Shown: positions 8,424 to 16,476, numbered from the stretch's first letter. The stretch: DNA of 64,000 bases from Bradyrhizobium sp. URHD0069 (GCF_000701345.1 NZ_JNIJ01000013.1:123801-187800), one strand, 5' to 3'. The notes: a model not told the origin generated them from the letters alone. Numbers and translations are program-made.

Positions 8424-9574
8424 GTCGTCGCCTCCCTCTTTACGCCGGTCTTCGGCATCGCGGGAAGGCTCATCATCAAAGCCTTCACCATCTGTCCTTC
8501 CTGATTGTTCGGGTCGTCGCAGGCGCTCTTCGCGAGGTCCGCGTCGTTGCTCGCCTGCTGGATGAGCCGTTGCATGGCTATCGGGCGGGCGTCGTCGAGC
8601 GCCAGAAACTTCATCATCTGGGCAGGGACGTCTTTGTTGGGAAAACGCAACGTCCGGACCGGCCGTCCCAGTTCGGTGAATTTGTTGCCGAGGAAGCGAG
8701 CCATGTTGTCGAACGCGAATTCCTGAGCGGTGATGCTGAGGGCTGCGGCTTCGGCACCCATCTTCCAGCGCAGGATCGAGCGATGCACCTTCGACGCCAG
8801 AATGAGTTCGCCTTCCGGACGCGAACAGGTACCCAGCGAGAAGATCTCGATCGGCGCGTCCCTCGGAGCGCATGTCAAGGCGTCGATCAGCCCGACCATG
8901 ATGGGGTTATTCGCCCAGAGACCGCCGTCAGCGAACACCTGGATAATGCCGTGATCGCCGTTGGGATCTTTCACGGCCGCCAACGATCGGAAGATCGGAG
9001 CGGCGCTCGAGGCCATGCACACGTCGACCAGCGGGTAGTGGTCGTCGCGCACGCCGCTCGCTGGGGTCTTCTTAAAGACCCAGGAGCGATGGCTGCTCAT
9101 CGCGACTGCGGGAATGGAGAGCGAGATGCCTCGCTTGTTGAAGACGTCGAGCATCGTCGCGCCCTTCAATACGTCTGTGAGGGCCGCGCGAAGCACGGCG
9201 TCTCCCTGGCGGACGTAGCAGCCTCCGACGAACATGCGCCAGATCGCACTGAGCGTACCTTTGATCCGGTGTGGGAATATTTCGCGACCGTGATCGCGAT
9301 AGAGTTTGACGATCGCGCCCATGGGGCGGCCGACTGCAAGTGCGCTGGCGACGATCGCGCCGGTGCTTGTCCCGGTGATAAGGTCGAATCCCTTGCCGAG
9401 GTCGAGGCTTTCCGCGCCGCGCGTGCGGGCGAACTGAACGACGAGGCGGTCAAGGAACGCCGCGGTGTAGATGCCGCGCATACCGCCGCCGTCCAGACTC
9501 AGCACTCGGTAGGGTTTGACGGCAGCAGGTGCCGCCGGTCCATCCTTTTCGGTATCTGCAACCACGCTTGTCAC
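8420..9574 (-). CDS. capV: CBASS effector CapV, patatin-like phospholipase
   Basis: Patatin-family phospholipase that degrades the inner membrane when bound by the cyclic dinucleotide, killing the infected cell. Motifs are complete: DGGGMRG oxyanion loop (29-34), nucleophile GTSTG with Ser70, and catalytic Asp216 in FADGG. The 384-residue length is close to known CapV proteins, with a C-terminal part that would sense the ligand. The GTG at 9574 is the best start seen; no strong ribosome site precedes it. It is the first of four genes in the order capV, CD-NTase, cap2, cap3, the same as the classical Vibrio cholerae operon. A 32-codon frame ends six bases upstream. Confidence 0.92.
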   Translation of the reverse strand: MTSVVADTEKDGPAAPAAVKPYRVLSLDGGGMRGIYTAAFLDRLVVQFARTRGAESLDLGKGFDLITGTSTGAIVASALAVGRPMGAIVKLYRDHGREIFPHRIKGTLSAIWRMFVGGCYVRQGDAVLRAALTDVLKGATMLDVFNKRGISLSIPAVAMSSHRSWVFKKTPASGVRDDHYPLVDVCMASSAAPIFRSLAAVKDPNGDHGIIQVFADGGLWANNPIMVGLIDALTCAPRDAPIEIFSLGTCSRPEGELILASKVHRSILRWKMGAEAAALSITAQEFAFDNMARFLGNKFTELGRPVRTLRFPNKDVPAQMMKFLALDDARPIAMQRLIQQASNDADLAKSACDDPNNQEGQMVKALMMSLPAMPKTGVKREATT

Positions 9575-9580
9575 CGCGTC

Positions 9581-9679
9581 TTAGAGTTGATTGCAGTTGA
9601 GGATGATTTGCACGTTGCTCATTGTGATCAGCGAGCGGTCGCCGTTTCCGATTGCGAAATTATTAAAGCGCGGATCCAT
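9581..9679 (-). CDS. Candidate 32-residue leader or small protein before capV
   Basis: Minus-strand frame of 32 codons, beginning MDPRFNNFAIGNGDRSLIT and ending QIILNCNQL. Its ATG is preceded by GAGAAG at a proper distance, and its TAA stop lies six bases before the capV GTG. Just upstream is an AT-rich stretch (about 9690-9715) that could carry the operon promoter. It could be a translated leader coupling to capV, whose own ribosome site is weak, or a small protein of the system. I know of no family for it. Confidence 0.4.
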   Translation of the reverse strand: MDPRFNNFAIGNGDRSLITMSNVQIILNCNQL

Positions 9680-9742
9680 TGCATCTTCTCGAATCTTAAA
9701 TGATTAAATAAAACTGTCGGTTGAGTAGGTGGCGGCATTGGT

Positions 9743-10012
9743 TCACCGCCGCAAGGGCTGGGCCAGCCGATTTTTCCGTTCGCAAATACCAGTTTTCAAT
9801 TGACTCTCGACCGGCTTGACAGCTTGACGCTGATTCTGCCCTTCGCGGCGTGGGGCCGGCCCTTCCAGAACTTCAATCTCACCGTCGTGGATGTGCTCGA
9901 CGACCTGGGCGAGATCGCGCATGTCGAACCATTGCCCGCACGCCGGGCATTTCATGTGGTGGTCGGCGTCGGTCCTAGCGATGCCGTTGACGTCCTGACC
10001 CGGTTTCGTCAT
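9743..10012 (-). CDS. Small zinc-finger-like conserved protein
   Basis: An 89-residue soluble protein. The core HHMKCPACGQWFDMRDL then VVEHIHDGEIEV has a CPxC pair and later histidines, consistent with a C2H2-like metal site. It resembles small proteins I associate with Bradyrhizobium; function unknown. The C-terminal third is polar and possibly disordered. The ATG at 10012 overlaps the end of the upstream 63-residue gene by 38 bp, so the two are probably cotranscribed. A start at the internal Met20 (MKCPACG) is also possible. Confidence 0.7.
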   Translation of the reverse strand: MTKPGQDVNGIARTDADHHMKCPACGQWFDMRDLAQVVEHIHDGEIEVLEGPAPRREGQNQRQAVKPVESQLKTGICERKNRLAQPLRR

Positions 10013-10166
10013 CTACAACGCCGATGACCTCGTACTCAAAGACGACGCCTTCAGGATCGTTCACCACGAACCACTCATCGGCAAGGTCCGAGTTTGCAAA
10101 CACCTTGAGATGGTCACGGTCGCCGACCTGTTTCCTTGTATCGACGTAAATCCAGACTGTTTTCAT
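9975..10166 (-). CDS. Conserved hypothetical protein, 63 residues
   Basis: Begins MKTVWIYVDTRKQVGDRDHL, followed by KVFANSDLADEWFVVNDPEG and a short acidic strand. The composition suggests a small compact alpha/beta protein; I associate it with Bradyrhizobium genomes but know no function. Its ATG overlaps the stop of the preceding decayed gene as ATGA, so the group is an old operon (YedK piece, decayed gene, this gene, zinc-finger gene). Confidence 0.75.
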   Translation of the reverse strand: MKTVWIYVDTRKQVGDRDHLKVFANSDLADEWFVVNDPEGVVFEYEVIGVVDDETGSGRQRHR

Positions 10167-10460
10167 CGATCTCGCGCCAGCTTGCGGCGTCCCCAGCGGG
10201 GTTCCTTGCGAGATGGGTTAAACTCCCGAGCGTGGCCCCGGTTCAATGCTTTCATGACGCCGATCCGGGAAAACATCGTCGGGCCTCCCAATTTGACCAC
10301 CAACATCAACGCCTGATCGCGGCCTGCCATTCCGGCTCTGCGGCTTCATTTTTCGGTAGCCCAGTGATGTAGGTTGCCGCGTCATGCAATGTGACAAGCG
10401 TTCGGCCGTCGGGTAACTGATCGGGTCGTCGAAAGCGCGCTGCCAGCCGCGATCGGTCAC
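10163..10460 (-). pseudogene. Decayed conserved gene with two frameshifts
   Basis: Three frames join into one protein. It begins [14 protein letters not shown] at a GTG (10460), shifts to LPDGRTLVTLHDAATYITGL then PKNEAAEPEWQAAI, and shifts again to LGGPTMFSRIGVMKALN ending NPSRKEPRWGRRKLARDR. The intact form would be about 98 residues, a protein I associate with Bradyrhizobium, function unknown. Start and stop overlap the neighbouring genes as GTGA and ATGA, showing the original operon layout. Frameshifts fall near 10415 and 10290. Confidence 0.65.
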
Positions 10461-10566
10461 GCGGCGGCGGCCTTATCTTCTTTGTCGGCGCCGCGCGCCA
10501 CGATCTTCAACGCATCATCCGGCAGCGGCCGCTGCAACGCCTTCGCCTCGTCCCACGGCGCGCGCG
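10457..10566 (-). pseudogene. C-terminal fragment of a YedK/SRAP gene
   Basis: Minus-strand translation reads [19 protein letters not shown] then [16 protein letters not shown] and stop. This is the tail of an SRAP-family (YedK) abasic-site protein. The catalytic N-terminus is absent here. Similarity ends near 10566. The stretch 10567-11026 beyond it holds nothing I can identify. Confidence 0.6.
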
Positions 10567-11026
10567 TGTTCGGTCACACTTCAACACCTGGGCCTCGATC
10601 GGGCCGCCGATGTTGAAACGACCCCCCGGCCTTCGAAAAGACCCACACCCAAGTTTGGAGGTCAGGCGGCGCGCTGCTGCGCGTGGCCGCGCTGAAGCCG
10701 CTCTGCAAAAGCTGTCGGCCCGATCGAGCTTAACGGGCCTCGGACGGAGCACGGCCCCGCGGACTCGGGGGCACGAGGCAGGGCCGTGCGGCCCCCATGG
10801 CGTAGGAGCGAGCCAAGCCGAGGAGACGAGCGGCGCATACCGCGCGCCACCAGCGACAGGCGCGGCGGCATGGTGTCGCGCGACGCGATGGACGAGCGCC
10901 TCGCGCTATCGGAAAGACCTACACCACTCGCAGATGTAGAGAGCTGGCCGCCCAGCTCGTAGCATTCGGCCTGGTCGTGCTTCACCAGCTCGGGCGCGGC
11001 GACTGAGCCGAGCCGCGAGCCGCAGC

Positions 11027-11206
11027 CTACACCAGGCGCTCAATTTCTTTCGTTGGGTGAAGAGATTCCCGGAATTGCTTCCATTCCTCTGCTTCTGCCA
11101 GCCAGTAATCCGTTTCTGCCTGCCAGCGTTCCATATTCATTTTGGCAAGCGTAGCCCGCTGATTGCACATAATTTCAAACGCAACAAATTGACTGTTCGA
11201 ATACAT
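11027..11206 (-). CDS. Conserved small protein, 59 residues
   Basis: A complete frame starting MYSNSQFVAFEIMCNQRATL and continuing with WQAETDYWLAEAEEWKQF, ending TKEIERLV. GGGGAAA lies five bases before the ATG. It is mostly helical and charged, likely cytoplasmic. I associate similar short proteins with Bradyrhizobium; function unknown. Between this gene and 11568 (360 bp) I see no gene I can support. Confidence 0.6.
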   Translation of the reverse strand: MYSNSQFVAFEIMCNQRATLAKMNMERWQAETDYWLAEAEEWKQFRESLHPTKEIERLV

Positions 11207-11568
11207 TGAGTTTCCCCAATAGCTGCCCAGCCGAACCGTCTTATGAACACCACATGAATGTAGCGCAACTTGAAACTGAGATGTTGTGACGCAACTTGCA
11301 AACCTTCGTGATGATGCTTCCGAACATTGCTATGTGGGGCGACGTGTCCATGGCCGGCGAGGGCTTCGCCCTGGAGAGTCTAACCGAGGCGGTGGCCGGC
11401 GCGGTCACGGGAAAATTGTGGTCCGCGAAAGGCGCGGGTCGAGATCGAGGCGACGACGGTGCCGCGCTGAATGTCGTGTTCGATTTGACCGGCGCAACGC
11501 TGCCGCGCCCGCTTCGTGGCAGGCGCGGCCTGACTGCGGTCATTGCCTTGACGGCATCATCGCGTTGA

Positions 11569-11862
11569 TCAGTGCATCGGTACCAGTTCGACGATGTCGC
11601 CAGTAGGTTCAGGTTCGTGAGGGGCGAGACGGGTGAGGGTCTCGTCGCTCCAGTTCGCGAGATTGACGACGCGTGCCGCCTGAACGTGTCCCCGAGGGTT
11701 CGCATCGTCCGGTTCCAGAATGTTTAGGCCGTTGCTGTCGAGCAGGAAGGTGTGTTCCCCGAACAATTCCTTGAGTTGCGGGACGGCCGGGTGGCTGTCG
11801 GGAAGGGCCTGGACTTCGAATTGATTGGTGGTTCGCGTGACTTGTTCGGAAGTCAGTTTCAT
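11569..11862 (-). CDS. Conserved hypothetical protein, 97 residues
   Basis: Soluble acidic protein starting MKLTSEQVTRTTNQFEVQAL and containing HPAVPQLKELFGEHTFLLDS. An AAAGGA ribosome site lies before the ATG. No domain recognised. It stands alone on the minus strand. Codon use and composition look genuine compared with the overlapping frames. Confidence 0.65.
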   Translation of the reverse strand: MKLTSEQVTRTTNQFEVQALPDSHPAVPQLKELFGEHTFLLDSNGLNILEPDDANPRGHVQAARVVNLANWSDETLTRLAPHEPEPTGDIVELVPMH

Positions 11863-12109
11863 TGCTCAATCCTTTCGGTTGGATCCTTGGTGCTATCCGC
11901 CACCCCGCAGGTGGTCGAGAAATGGCCCCAGCTTGGTTGCTGGAGCTGGGCCATCCCCGGTGTGCCACGGAAGTCTCTTTGCGCGGCACGGCCCGTCAAT
12001 GCGAACCCCCCCGCAAACGTTTCCTGCAAATGCGCATGACAGAATCCCGCTCACGGGCTGGACAGGCGCGGGCGCTGCGCGCCAGAGACAAACGAGAAAC
12101 CATGCATGT

Positions 12110-12165
12110 GGGCGAACCCGTTCGGCAGCACTTCGGTGACGATCACCGACATCAACCCGAACCCT
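12110..12165 (+). pseudogene. IPT/TIG-domain fragment
   Basis: Plus-strand frame NPFGSTSVTITDINPNP then stop matches the first strand of an IPT/TIG immunoglobulin-like repeat. The same DNA recurs near 18860. No flanking domain remains. The rest of 11863-12195 holds no gene I can support. Confidence 0.4.
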
Positions 12166-12195
12166 TAGTGGTTCTAGTTTGATTTTGGCAGTGGC

Positions 12196-12320
12196 CTAAT
12201 TTGATTTAGGAAAGAGTTTATCCCTGATGTAGCGCGACGTTGGCGTCAGACGAATGCCACGCGGCTTGCGCCAAGTTGCCTTATCGATTTCATGTTTGTC
12301 GCCGATTGGTAATCCACCGG
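12196..12320 (-). pseudogene. C-terminal fragment of a second Nudix gene copy
   Basis: Translation LPIGDKHEIDKATWRKPRG then IRLTPTSRYIRDKLFPKSN and TAG is nearly identical to the last 40 residues of the Nudix protein at 1978-2310. The Nudix box is missing. Similarity breaks near 12320, just before the ribosome site of the next plus-strand gene. Confidence 0.65.
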
Positions 12321-12344
12321 TACTTAGCAGTTGGAGGATTAGGA

Positions 12345-12701
12345 ATGTTGAAAAGAATGCGCAAGTTTGCCTTCGGCGTCGCAGCGGCAACTGCTCTTTT
12401 TGTAATTCCGATCTCGGCCTTTTCCCAATCTTTTGAGGTTGGACCGGGAGGCGTCCGAGTATACGACGGCCGTGGCAGAGGGGGCGGGCAATGCGAGCAA
12501 TTGCGGCGTGCCTGCGAAAACAAGGACGCGCTAGGGGAGCGGGGCGAAGGAAATTGCCGCACATACCGCGAGACCTGCCAAAGACCAGTTCGGAGGGATG
12601 TGTGTGGCGAACTGAGACAAGCCTGCCTCAACAAGGACCAGTTGGGCGAACAAGGCGAAGGAAATTGCCGTAGGTATCGCCAGACTTGTCGAGGGGGCTA
12701 A
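12345..12701 (+). CDS. Secreted cysteine-rich protein with a tandem repeat
   Basis: A 118-residue protein with a Sec signal (MLKRMRKFAFGVAAATALF, cleavage after AFS) and GGAGG before the ATG. The mature part starts with a VGPGGVRVYDG glycine motif. Two copies of a unit of about 29 residues follow, CEQLRRACENKDALGERGEG and CGELRQACLNKDQLGEQGEG, each continuing NCRxYRxTC with four cysteines. Paired cysteines in an exported protein suggest disulfides. No known family recognised. A terminator hairpin follows 60 bp downstream. Confidence 0.8.
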   Translation: MLKRMRKFAFGVAAATALFVIPISAFSQSFEVGPGGVRVYDGRGRGGGQCEQLRRACENKDALGERGEGNCRTYRETCQRPVRRDVCGELRQACLNKDQLGEQGEGNCRRYRQTCRGG

Positions 12702-12761
12702 TTTTCAGTGTTGCGGGGTGTCCGGCATCGCTCGGCACCGCCCCGCGCACCCGTCATCGCC

Positions 12762-12787
12762 AAGGCCGCCTCATTTGGCGGCCTTTT
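12762..12787 (+). terminator. Rho-independent terminator
   Basis: Perfect 9-bp stem aaggccgcc / ggcggcctt with loop tcattt, followed by tttt. It sits downstream of the cysteine-rich secreted protein gene. Confidence 0.75.
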
Positions 12788-12879
12788 CATCACCTACCTG
12801 TAATCCGCGCGGAAACCAAAAGCGGAAACCAAAAGAAGACCGAGTTGTTAGGGTTACACCCTAACCGGAGCAAAATCTC

Positions 12880-13353
12880 ATGCGTGTTGTTGTCATCGCC
12901 ACTATCTTGCTCGCGTCGTCAAGTCTCTGCCCCTCATTCGCCCAAGAGCAGGACAAACCTCCGGTCACAGCGCCGCAAACAGTTCCGGCCCAGCCTGACC
13001 AGAATTCCCAGCAACAGCGAGATCAACGGACCGATCGCGACCAACCAAGGGCCGACGATCGTGAGATGGGTCGCGACTGGCGGATGCGTCGCGGCGACGA
13101 CGACCGTCAGGGCCGCGAAGACCGCGAAATGGGTCCAGACCGGCGAATGCACCGCGACCGTGATGATGATCGCGATCGCGACAAGGATCGCGGACGATAT
13201 GGAGACCGGGGCGATCGAGGCTGGGACCGCGCGGACCGAGATAGGGACAGCAGACGCTACTTCGATGACGATCGGCCCCGCCGTCGCGTGAAGGTCTGCG
13301 TCGAGTACGAAAACGGTGACGAATATTGCCGCTACAAGGAGCAGCGCCGCTGA
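12880..13353 (+). CDS. Secreted protein with Asp/Arg-rich low-complexity region
   Basis: A 157-residue protein with a signal peptide MRVVVIATILLASSSLCPSF, a Pro/Gln linker, then about 75 residues made mostly of alternating Asp and Arg (DRDDDRDRDKDRGR type). The C-terminal segment VKVCVEYENGDEYCRYKE holds two cysteines that could form a disulfide. The middle is expected to be disordered and strongly charged, so it may bind polymer, metal or membrane; this is inference. No partner is evident. Similar DR tracts occur in the secreted protein at 20.6 kb. Confidence 0.75.
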   Translation: MRVVVIATILLASSSLCPSFAQEQDKPPVTAPQTVPAQPDQNSQQQRDQRTDRDQPRADDREMGRDWRMRRGDDDRQGREDREMGPDRRMHRDRDDDRDRDKDRGRYGDRGDRGWDRADRDRDSRRYFDDDRPRRRVKVCVEYENGDEYCRYKEQRR

Positions 13354-13489
13354 TCGAAAGGTCGTTTGTTCCTTCGACATGCGCAAGGCGATTGCGACTT
13401 AAAAGCGCGTCGGGCGTCAAATGTCAGCGCCCGGGCAGACCATTCTTTAAAACCGAAATATGGTCACCCCATCCGCCGGGGATTTTCGG

Positions 13490-13669
13490 GTGGCAGAATA
13501 TCGCGCTTATGCTGTAGGCCATGACGGGCGATTGGTTGGTTCCCGAGCGTTCGTTTGCGACAGTGACGCGGATGCTACTGTATGGGCAAAGCAGCTTGTC
13601 GATGGGCACGACATTGAGCTTTGGAGCGGCGATCGCTTGGTGATCCGCCTCGAACACAAGCCCGAGTAA
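13490..13669 (+). CDS. Conserved hypothetical protein, about 59 residues
   Basis: Core sequence AEYRAYAVGHDGRLVGSRAF then VCDSDADATVWAKQLVDGHD. The GTG at 13490 follows GGGGA and puts the conserved AEYRAY at the N-terminus. An ATG at 13460 would add ten unconvincing residues. It resembles small proteins I associate with Bradyrhizobium; function unknown. Confidence 0.65.
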   Translation: MAEYRAYAVGHDGRLVGSRAFVCDSDADATVWAKQLVDGHDIELWSGDRLVIRLEHKPE

Positions 13670-13800
13670 CTTCGATCGCTCTGCGGAATTTAGTCGCTTT
13701 CTCGACATTCACGGCGCATGGTCCCGAAATCACCGCCCGCCATCGGCTTTCATCGGTGACAGAGAGTGTTGTGCTCCCGCCTGAAGCAAGGTGGAATGCA

Positions 13801-14034
13801 ATGACAGATTACCCAGCCGCAATCCGACTGTCCGCAATTGAGCAACTCCGCTGCCCAAAATGCCGAGCGCGCATGAAGCTTGCGCGCGTCTCGTCGGGGC
13901 CTATCGGATTTGAACTTCGCACGTTCGACTGCTCCAAATGCGTTCACGTCGAACAAATTGCCATTCCGTTGGATGATCGGATGAAATCCGACGCTGTTGG
14001 CTGGTTCACTGGTGAACTACGTCCGCCGAAGTAA
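13801..14034 (+). CDS. Small zinc-ribbon-like conserved protein
   Basis: 77 residues starting MTDYPAAIRLSAIEQLRCPK. Two cysteine pairs, CPKC and CSKC, about 25 residues apart suggest a zinc ribbon. It ends in GWFTGELRPPK, a tail shared with the decayed paralogue at 16986-17150. The ATG at 13801 is chosen because the longer upstream frame overlaps the previous gene. Function unknown. Confidence 0.7.
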   Translation: MTDYPAAIRLSAIEQLRCPKCRARMKLARVSSGPIGFELRTFDCSKCVHVEQIAIPLDDRMKSDAVGWFTGELRPPK

Positions 14035-14041
14035 GGCCACC

Positions 14042-14149
14042 TCACTGGGCTAAGCTTATGGACCACGCGATGCAACTGGCGCACCTTGACCATTTCCATT
14101 TGCAGCCGATGGTGAGGATCACGCTGTAATGCTTGCCACGATATTCCAT
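14042..14149 (-). pseudogene. Truncated copy of the MEYRGK small protein
   Basis: Starts MEYRGKHYSVILTIGCKWKW like the intact 62-residue gene at 19665-19853. The sequence then changes and stops after 35 codons. Upstream on the same strand (about 14150-14225) is a degenerate YedK tail (PDDALNMVSRGADMED), repeating the arrangement seen at 19.7-20.1 kb. Confidence 0.5.
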
Positions 14150-14231
14150 CGGTCACCGTCACCCTATCTTCCATGTCGGCGCCGCGTGAGACCATGTTGA
14201 GCGCGTCATCGGGCTCAGGCAGGAAGGCATC

Positions 14232-14477
14232 CTAGTACTTGCGTAGCACCACACCCGTGACGATTAACGATCCCATGTATAGCAGGAAAACATTGAAAGC
14301 GACTTGCCACGCAAACATCACCGGATCGACCTGCCACGAGACCTGAAGGTCGCCGTAGACGCGGCTGTGGATTGGAAGCTGACCAGTTTCAAGCCAGACC
14401 CGGAAGTTCGCGATGCACACGGCAAGCAAAGCCAAGCCCAGCATCAACATTCCGGTTGTTTTTAGAAATCTCACCAT
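14232..14477 (-). CDS. Small membrane protein with two helices
   Basis: 81 residues. One hydrophobic helix is near residues 9-25 (GMLMLGLALLAVCIANF) and a second near 58-76 (AFNVFLLYMGSLIVTGVVL), with a polar loop between, so it is an inner-membrane protein. The ATG at 14477 lies one base after the stop of the upstream decayed gene, suggesting coupling; a start seven codons earlier is less likely. Function unknown. Confidence 0.65.
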   Translation of the reverse strand: MVRFLKTTGMLMLGLALLAVCIANFRVWLETGQLPIHSRVYGDLQVSWQVDPVMFAWQVAFNVFLLYMGSLIVTGVVLRKY

Positions 14478-14478
14478 G

Positions 14479-14727
14479 TCACGCGAACATCTCGGCACCC
14501 GCAGGCGTGAACTTCACATACGTTCCAGACTCATGCTTGGCAACCGCGCAGGCGAGGCCGGCGCTGTACTCCGCGGGCGTGCCGCCTTCCTTGAACAAGA
14601 ACTGGCCGTTGATCGTCTCTATGAAGATGCGGCCGTCCTGCACCGCCTCGGTCGCGTTGGCGATCTCCAGCAGCTTGCGGGCGGCCTTTTCAGGATCAGC
14701 AAGCGGTCGGGGCTCGGCGTACTTTAT
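14479..14727 (-). pseudogene. Conserved small gene lacking a start codon
   Basis: Frame reads KYAEPRPLADPEKAARKLLE then IANATEAVQDGRIFIETING and ends GTYVKFTPAGAEMFA. It looks like a conserved Bradyrhizobium-type protein, but the expected ATG position holds ATA and the segment before KHESG seems shortened. Pieces of the same C-terminus recur near 16690 and 19000. It follows a YedK tail directly. Confidence 0.5.
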
Positions 14728-14925
14728 GCTGCGGCCTTGTCTTCCTTGTCCGCACCGCGCGCAACAATCTTCATGGCATCGTCAGGCAAGGGCCGCTGCA
14801 ACGCTTTTGCCTCATCCCATGGCGCGCGCATCCAGACGTCACGCTCCTCGTCCGTGGTCAGGATCACCGGCATCGCTTTGGGGTGGATCGGCTCGACCAC
14901 CGCGTTCGGCGCGGTAGTCACGGCA
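14724..14925 (-). pseudogene. C-terminal fragment of a YedK/SRAP gene
   Basis: Reads [20 protein letters not shown] then [20 protein letters not shown] and ends ADKEDKAAA. This is the C-terminal part of an SRAP abasic-site protein; the N-terminal catalytic Cys2 region is missing. Similarity breaks near 14925. Beyond it (14930-15226) the plus strand reads like an exported repeat protein ([17 protein letters not shown]) but forms no complete gene. Confidence 0.65.
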
Positions 14926-15226
14926 CCGGAGTCGAGACCGGCGTCACCGTCAGCGGCGCCACCACCACAGTCACCGGCGACATTAATGGCATCTTTCTCT
15001 ACGATGCGACGGTGACCAACCATGCCGGCGCCAGCATCACGGGCGGCTTTTTCGTGATCGCCAAACCGCCCGCCGCCATTTTGCCGAGGACTGGTCGCAA
15101 ATTGTTCACGAAGTGCGAGGCAAAATACGCAAAGCGGTTGCTGGCCGGATGTACGCCAAGCAATGTTAATGGGCCTCGGAGCGATCCGGGGCCTTCCTTC
15201 TTTGGCGTCCGGTGTTGTGCTCCGCC

Positions 15227-15313
15227 TCAGCGCATCCGATACGCATCAAATGCGTGAGCCAGGAAAACGACGATGCTCAAAAAGACGAGTAGCGCCGTGG
15301 CTGCCTCAATCAT
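15227..15313 (-). CDS. Single-helix membrane peptide, 28 residues
   Basis: Sequence starts [20 protein letters not shown] and ends AFDAYRMR: one transmembrane helix with a short charged tail. AAGG precedes the ATG. It is closely similar to the 29-residue peptide at 31339-31428 and to two decayed copies, so it is a real family despite its size. Function unknown; such peptides often modulate a membrane partner. Confidence 0.6.
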   Translation of the reverse strand: MIEAATALLVFLSIVVFLAHAFDAYRMR

Positions 15314-15536
15314 CGCCTTGCCCAGTCGCTTGTCGAGCCCGCGATAGCGGCCTTGAGAAATTGCCGGTAAATCGTGTCCAGGATGAGGGTCAAAATGATC
15401 GAACCCCGCTGCTTGATTGCGTGATGGTAAGCCGACTGCGTTTCGGGACCATTTCACGGCCAACCGAAAATGGTTTCGCCAACGCGCGCGCCGTCGGTTC
15501 CAGCGATCAGTCCGCTGGTGCCCGCGCCCCGACTGG

Positions 15537-15629
15537 TCATTTAATTTCGAGGAGCAGTCGATCGATACTCCGGCGGCTGTACGCCCGGCCGATCCAGAAG
15601 CGGACGTCGTCGTTCTGGATCGGTCCCAT
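15537..15629 (-). CDS. Possible 30-residue peptide or gene tail
   Basis: Minus-strand frame MGPIQNDDVRFWIGRAYSRR SIDRLLLEIK. The frame is open upstream (LLVSY before the Met), so it may be the end of a longer decayed gene. A GGAGG-like stretch lies some 25 bases upstream. No family recognised. Confidence 0.25.
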   Translation of the reverse strand: MGPIQNDDVRFWIGRAYSRRSIDRLLLEIK

Positions 15630-15726
15630 GTAGCTCACCAGCAGTTTCTCCTGCCTCCTCGGTGGCACAGTGGATGCGCTGGCGACCTTTCTCTCGCCGA
15701 TCGTGATCCGGGGATGGTCCTGGCCT

Positions 15727-15890
15727 TCAGTTCTCTAAAGCGCGGTAGACGGACGCACGCCCGATCTTGAGAGTCTTGGCGATGGCGGACGGTCCCATGC
15801 CCTCCGCCTTGAGTGCCTTGACCTTCCCAGGGTCGATGGACGCCTTGCTGCCTCGATAGACACCCCGCGCAGGGCGCTCCACAGCCAGCG
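15727..15890 (-). pseudogene. C-terminal fragment of a serine recombinase
   Basis: Translation GVYRGSKASIDPGKVKALKA then EGMGPSAIAKTLKIGRASVY and RALEN-stop is the linker and helix-turn-helix of a resolvase/invertase. The catalytic domain is missing. It differs in sequence from the intact recombinase at 4501. No other gene is visible between 15891 and 16324. Confidence 0.65.
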
Positions 15891-16324
15891 GACCTGAAAA
15901 AAACAGCAGATAGCTTGGATCATAGGTCTTAGTTTCATGACGGGCACGTCGGCGCAGCGGTGGTCAGAGACAGTGCAAACTATGCGCGGCTGAAGTTGCT
16001 GTCGTTGACCATGGTCATGCGCAGTGGCCCCTTTTTATTCTCAGTAGAGCTACGGAGCGTTTTCGGGTGGCTGGCATGTCCGTAGCCCGTACAGAAAAAC
16101 CAAGCGACCAGTGTTAGATTATCAGTTCTCAAGTCGCGCGAGATCGGCAAACGCCAAACGACCTCGCCTTGCTGCAAAAGACGAGGCCGCCGGCGGCATG
16201 GTGCGCTGATGCACACTGGGATGCTGGAATTCCCGCCGCAAATAGGTAACTTTTGGCGGCCTCTTTCATTCCAGCTCACCACACAAATATTTTGATGCCG
16301 GGCCGCCTCAGTTGGCGGCCTCTT

Positions 16325-16476
16325 TCATTCTGGACGCTGCAAGCGTTTCTTTTTCGGCGCCAGCGCCTTGTCGATCGCGCGCTCCGCCAGCTTGACGCCG
16401 GACGGGCGGCTGACCGCCATGCCTGATCGGTACTGCCCCTCAATTTCGGCCGAGCATTTCCATTTGCCGCCGATGG
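16325..16476 (-). pseudogene. C-terminal fragment of the MEYRGK small protein
   Basis: Frame IGGKWKCSAEIEGQYRSGMA then VSRPSGVKLAERAIDKALAP ends KKKRLQRPE-stop. It matches the last 49 residues of the intact gene at 19665-19853; the first 13 codons are absent. A third tail (AERAIDKALAPKKKRLQRPE) lies at 17274-17340. Each copy ends in the same ggccgcc hairpin. Confidence 0.6.

Noticed and set aside
7374..8873. 499-codon open frame including the CD-NTase
   Set aside because: The first 150 codons run antisense-like through the end of capV in another frame. The GTG at 8423 with GGGAGG and the GTGA overlap is the natural start.
11241..11705. Overlapping open frames on both strands of 90-154 codons
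   Set aside because: None has a ribosome site, a known motif or convincing composition, so no gene is called here.
13000..13300. Possible CRISPR or tandem DNA repeat
   Set aside because: The regularity comes from Asp/Arg codons in a secreted protein. There are no equal-length spacers.
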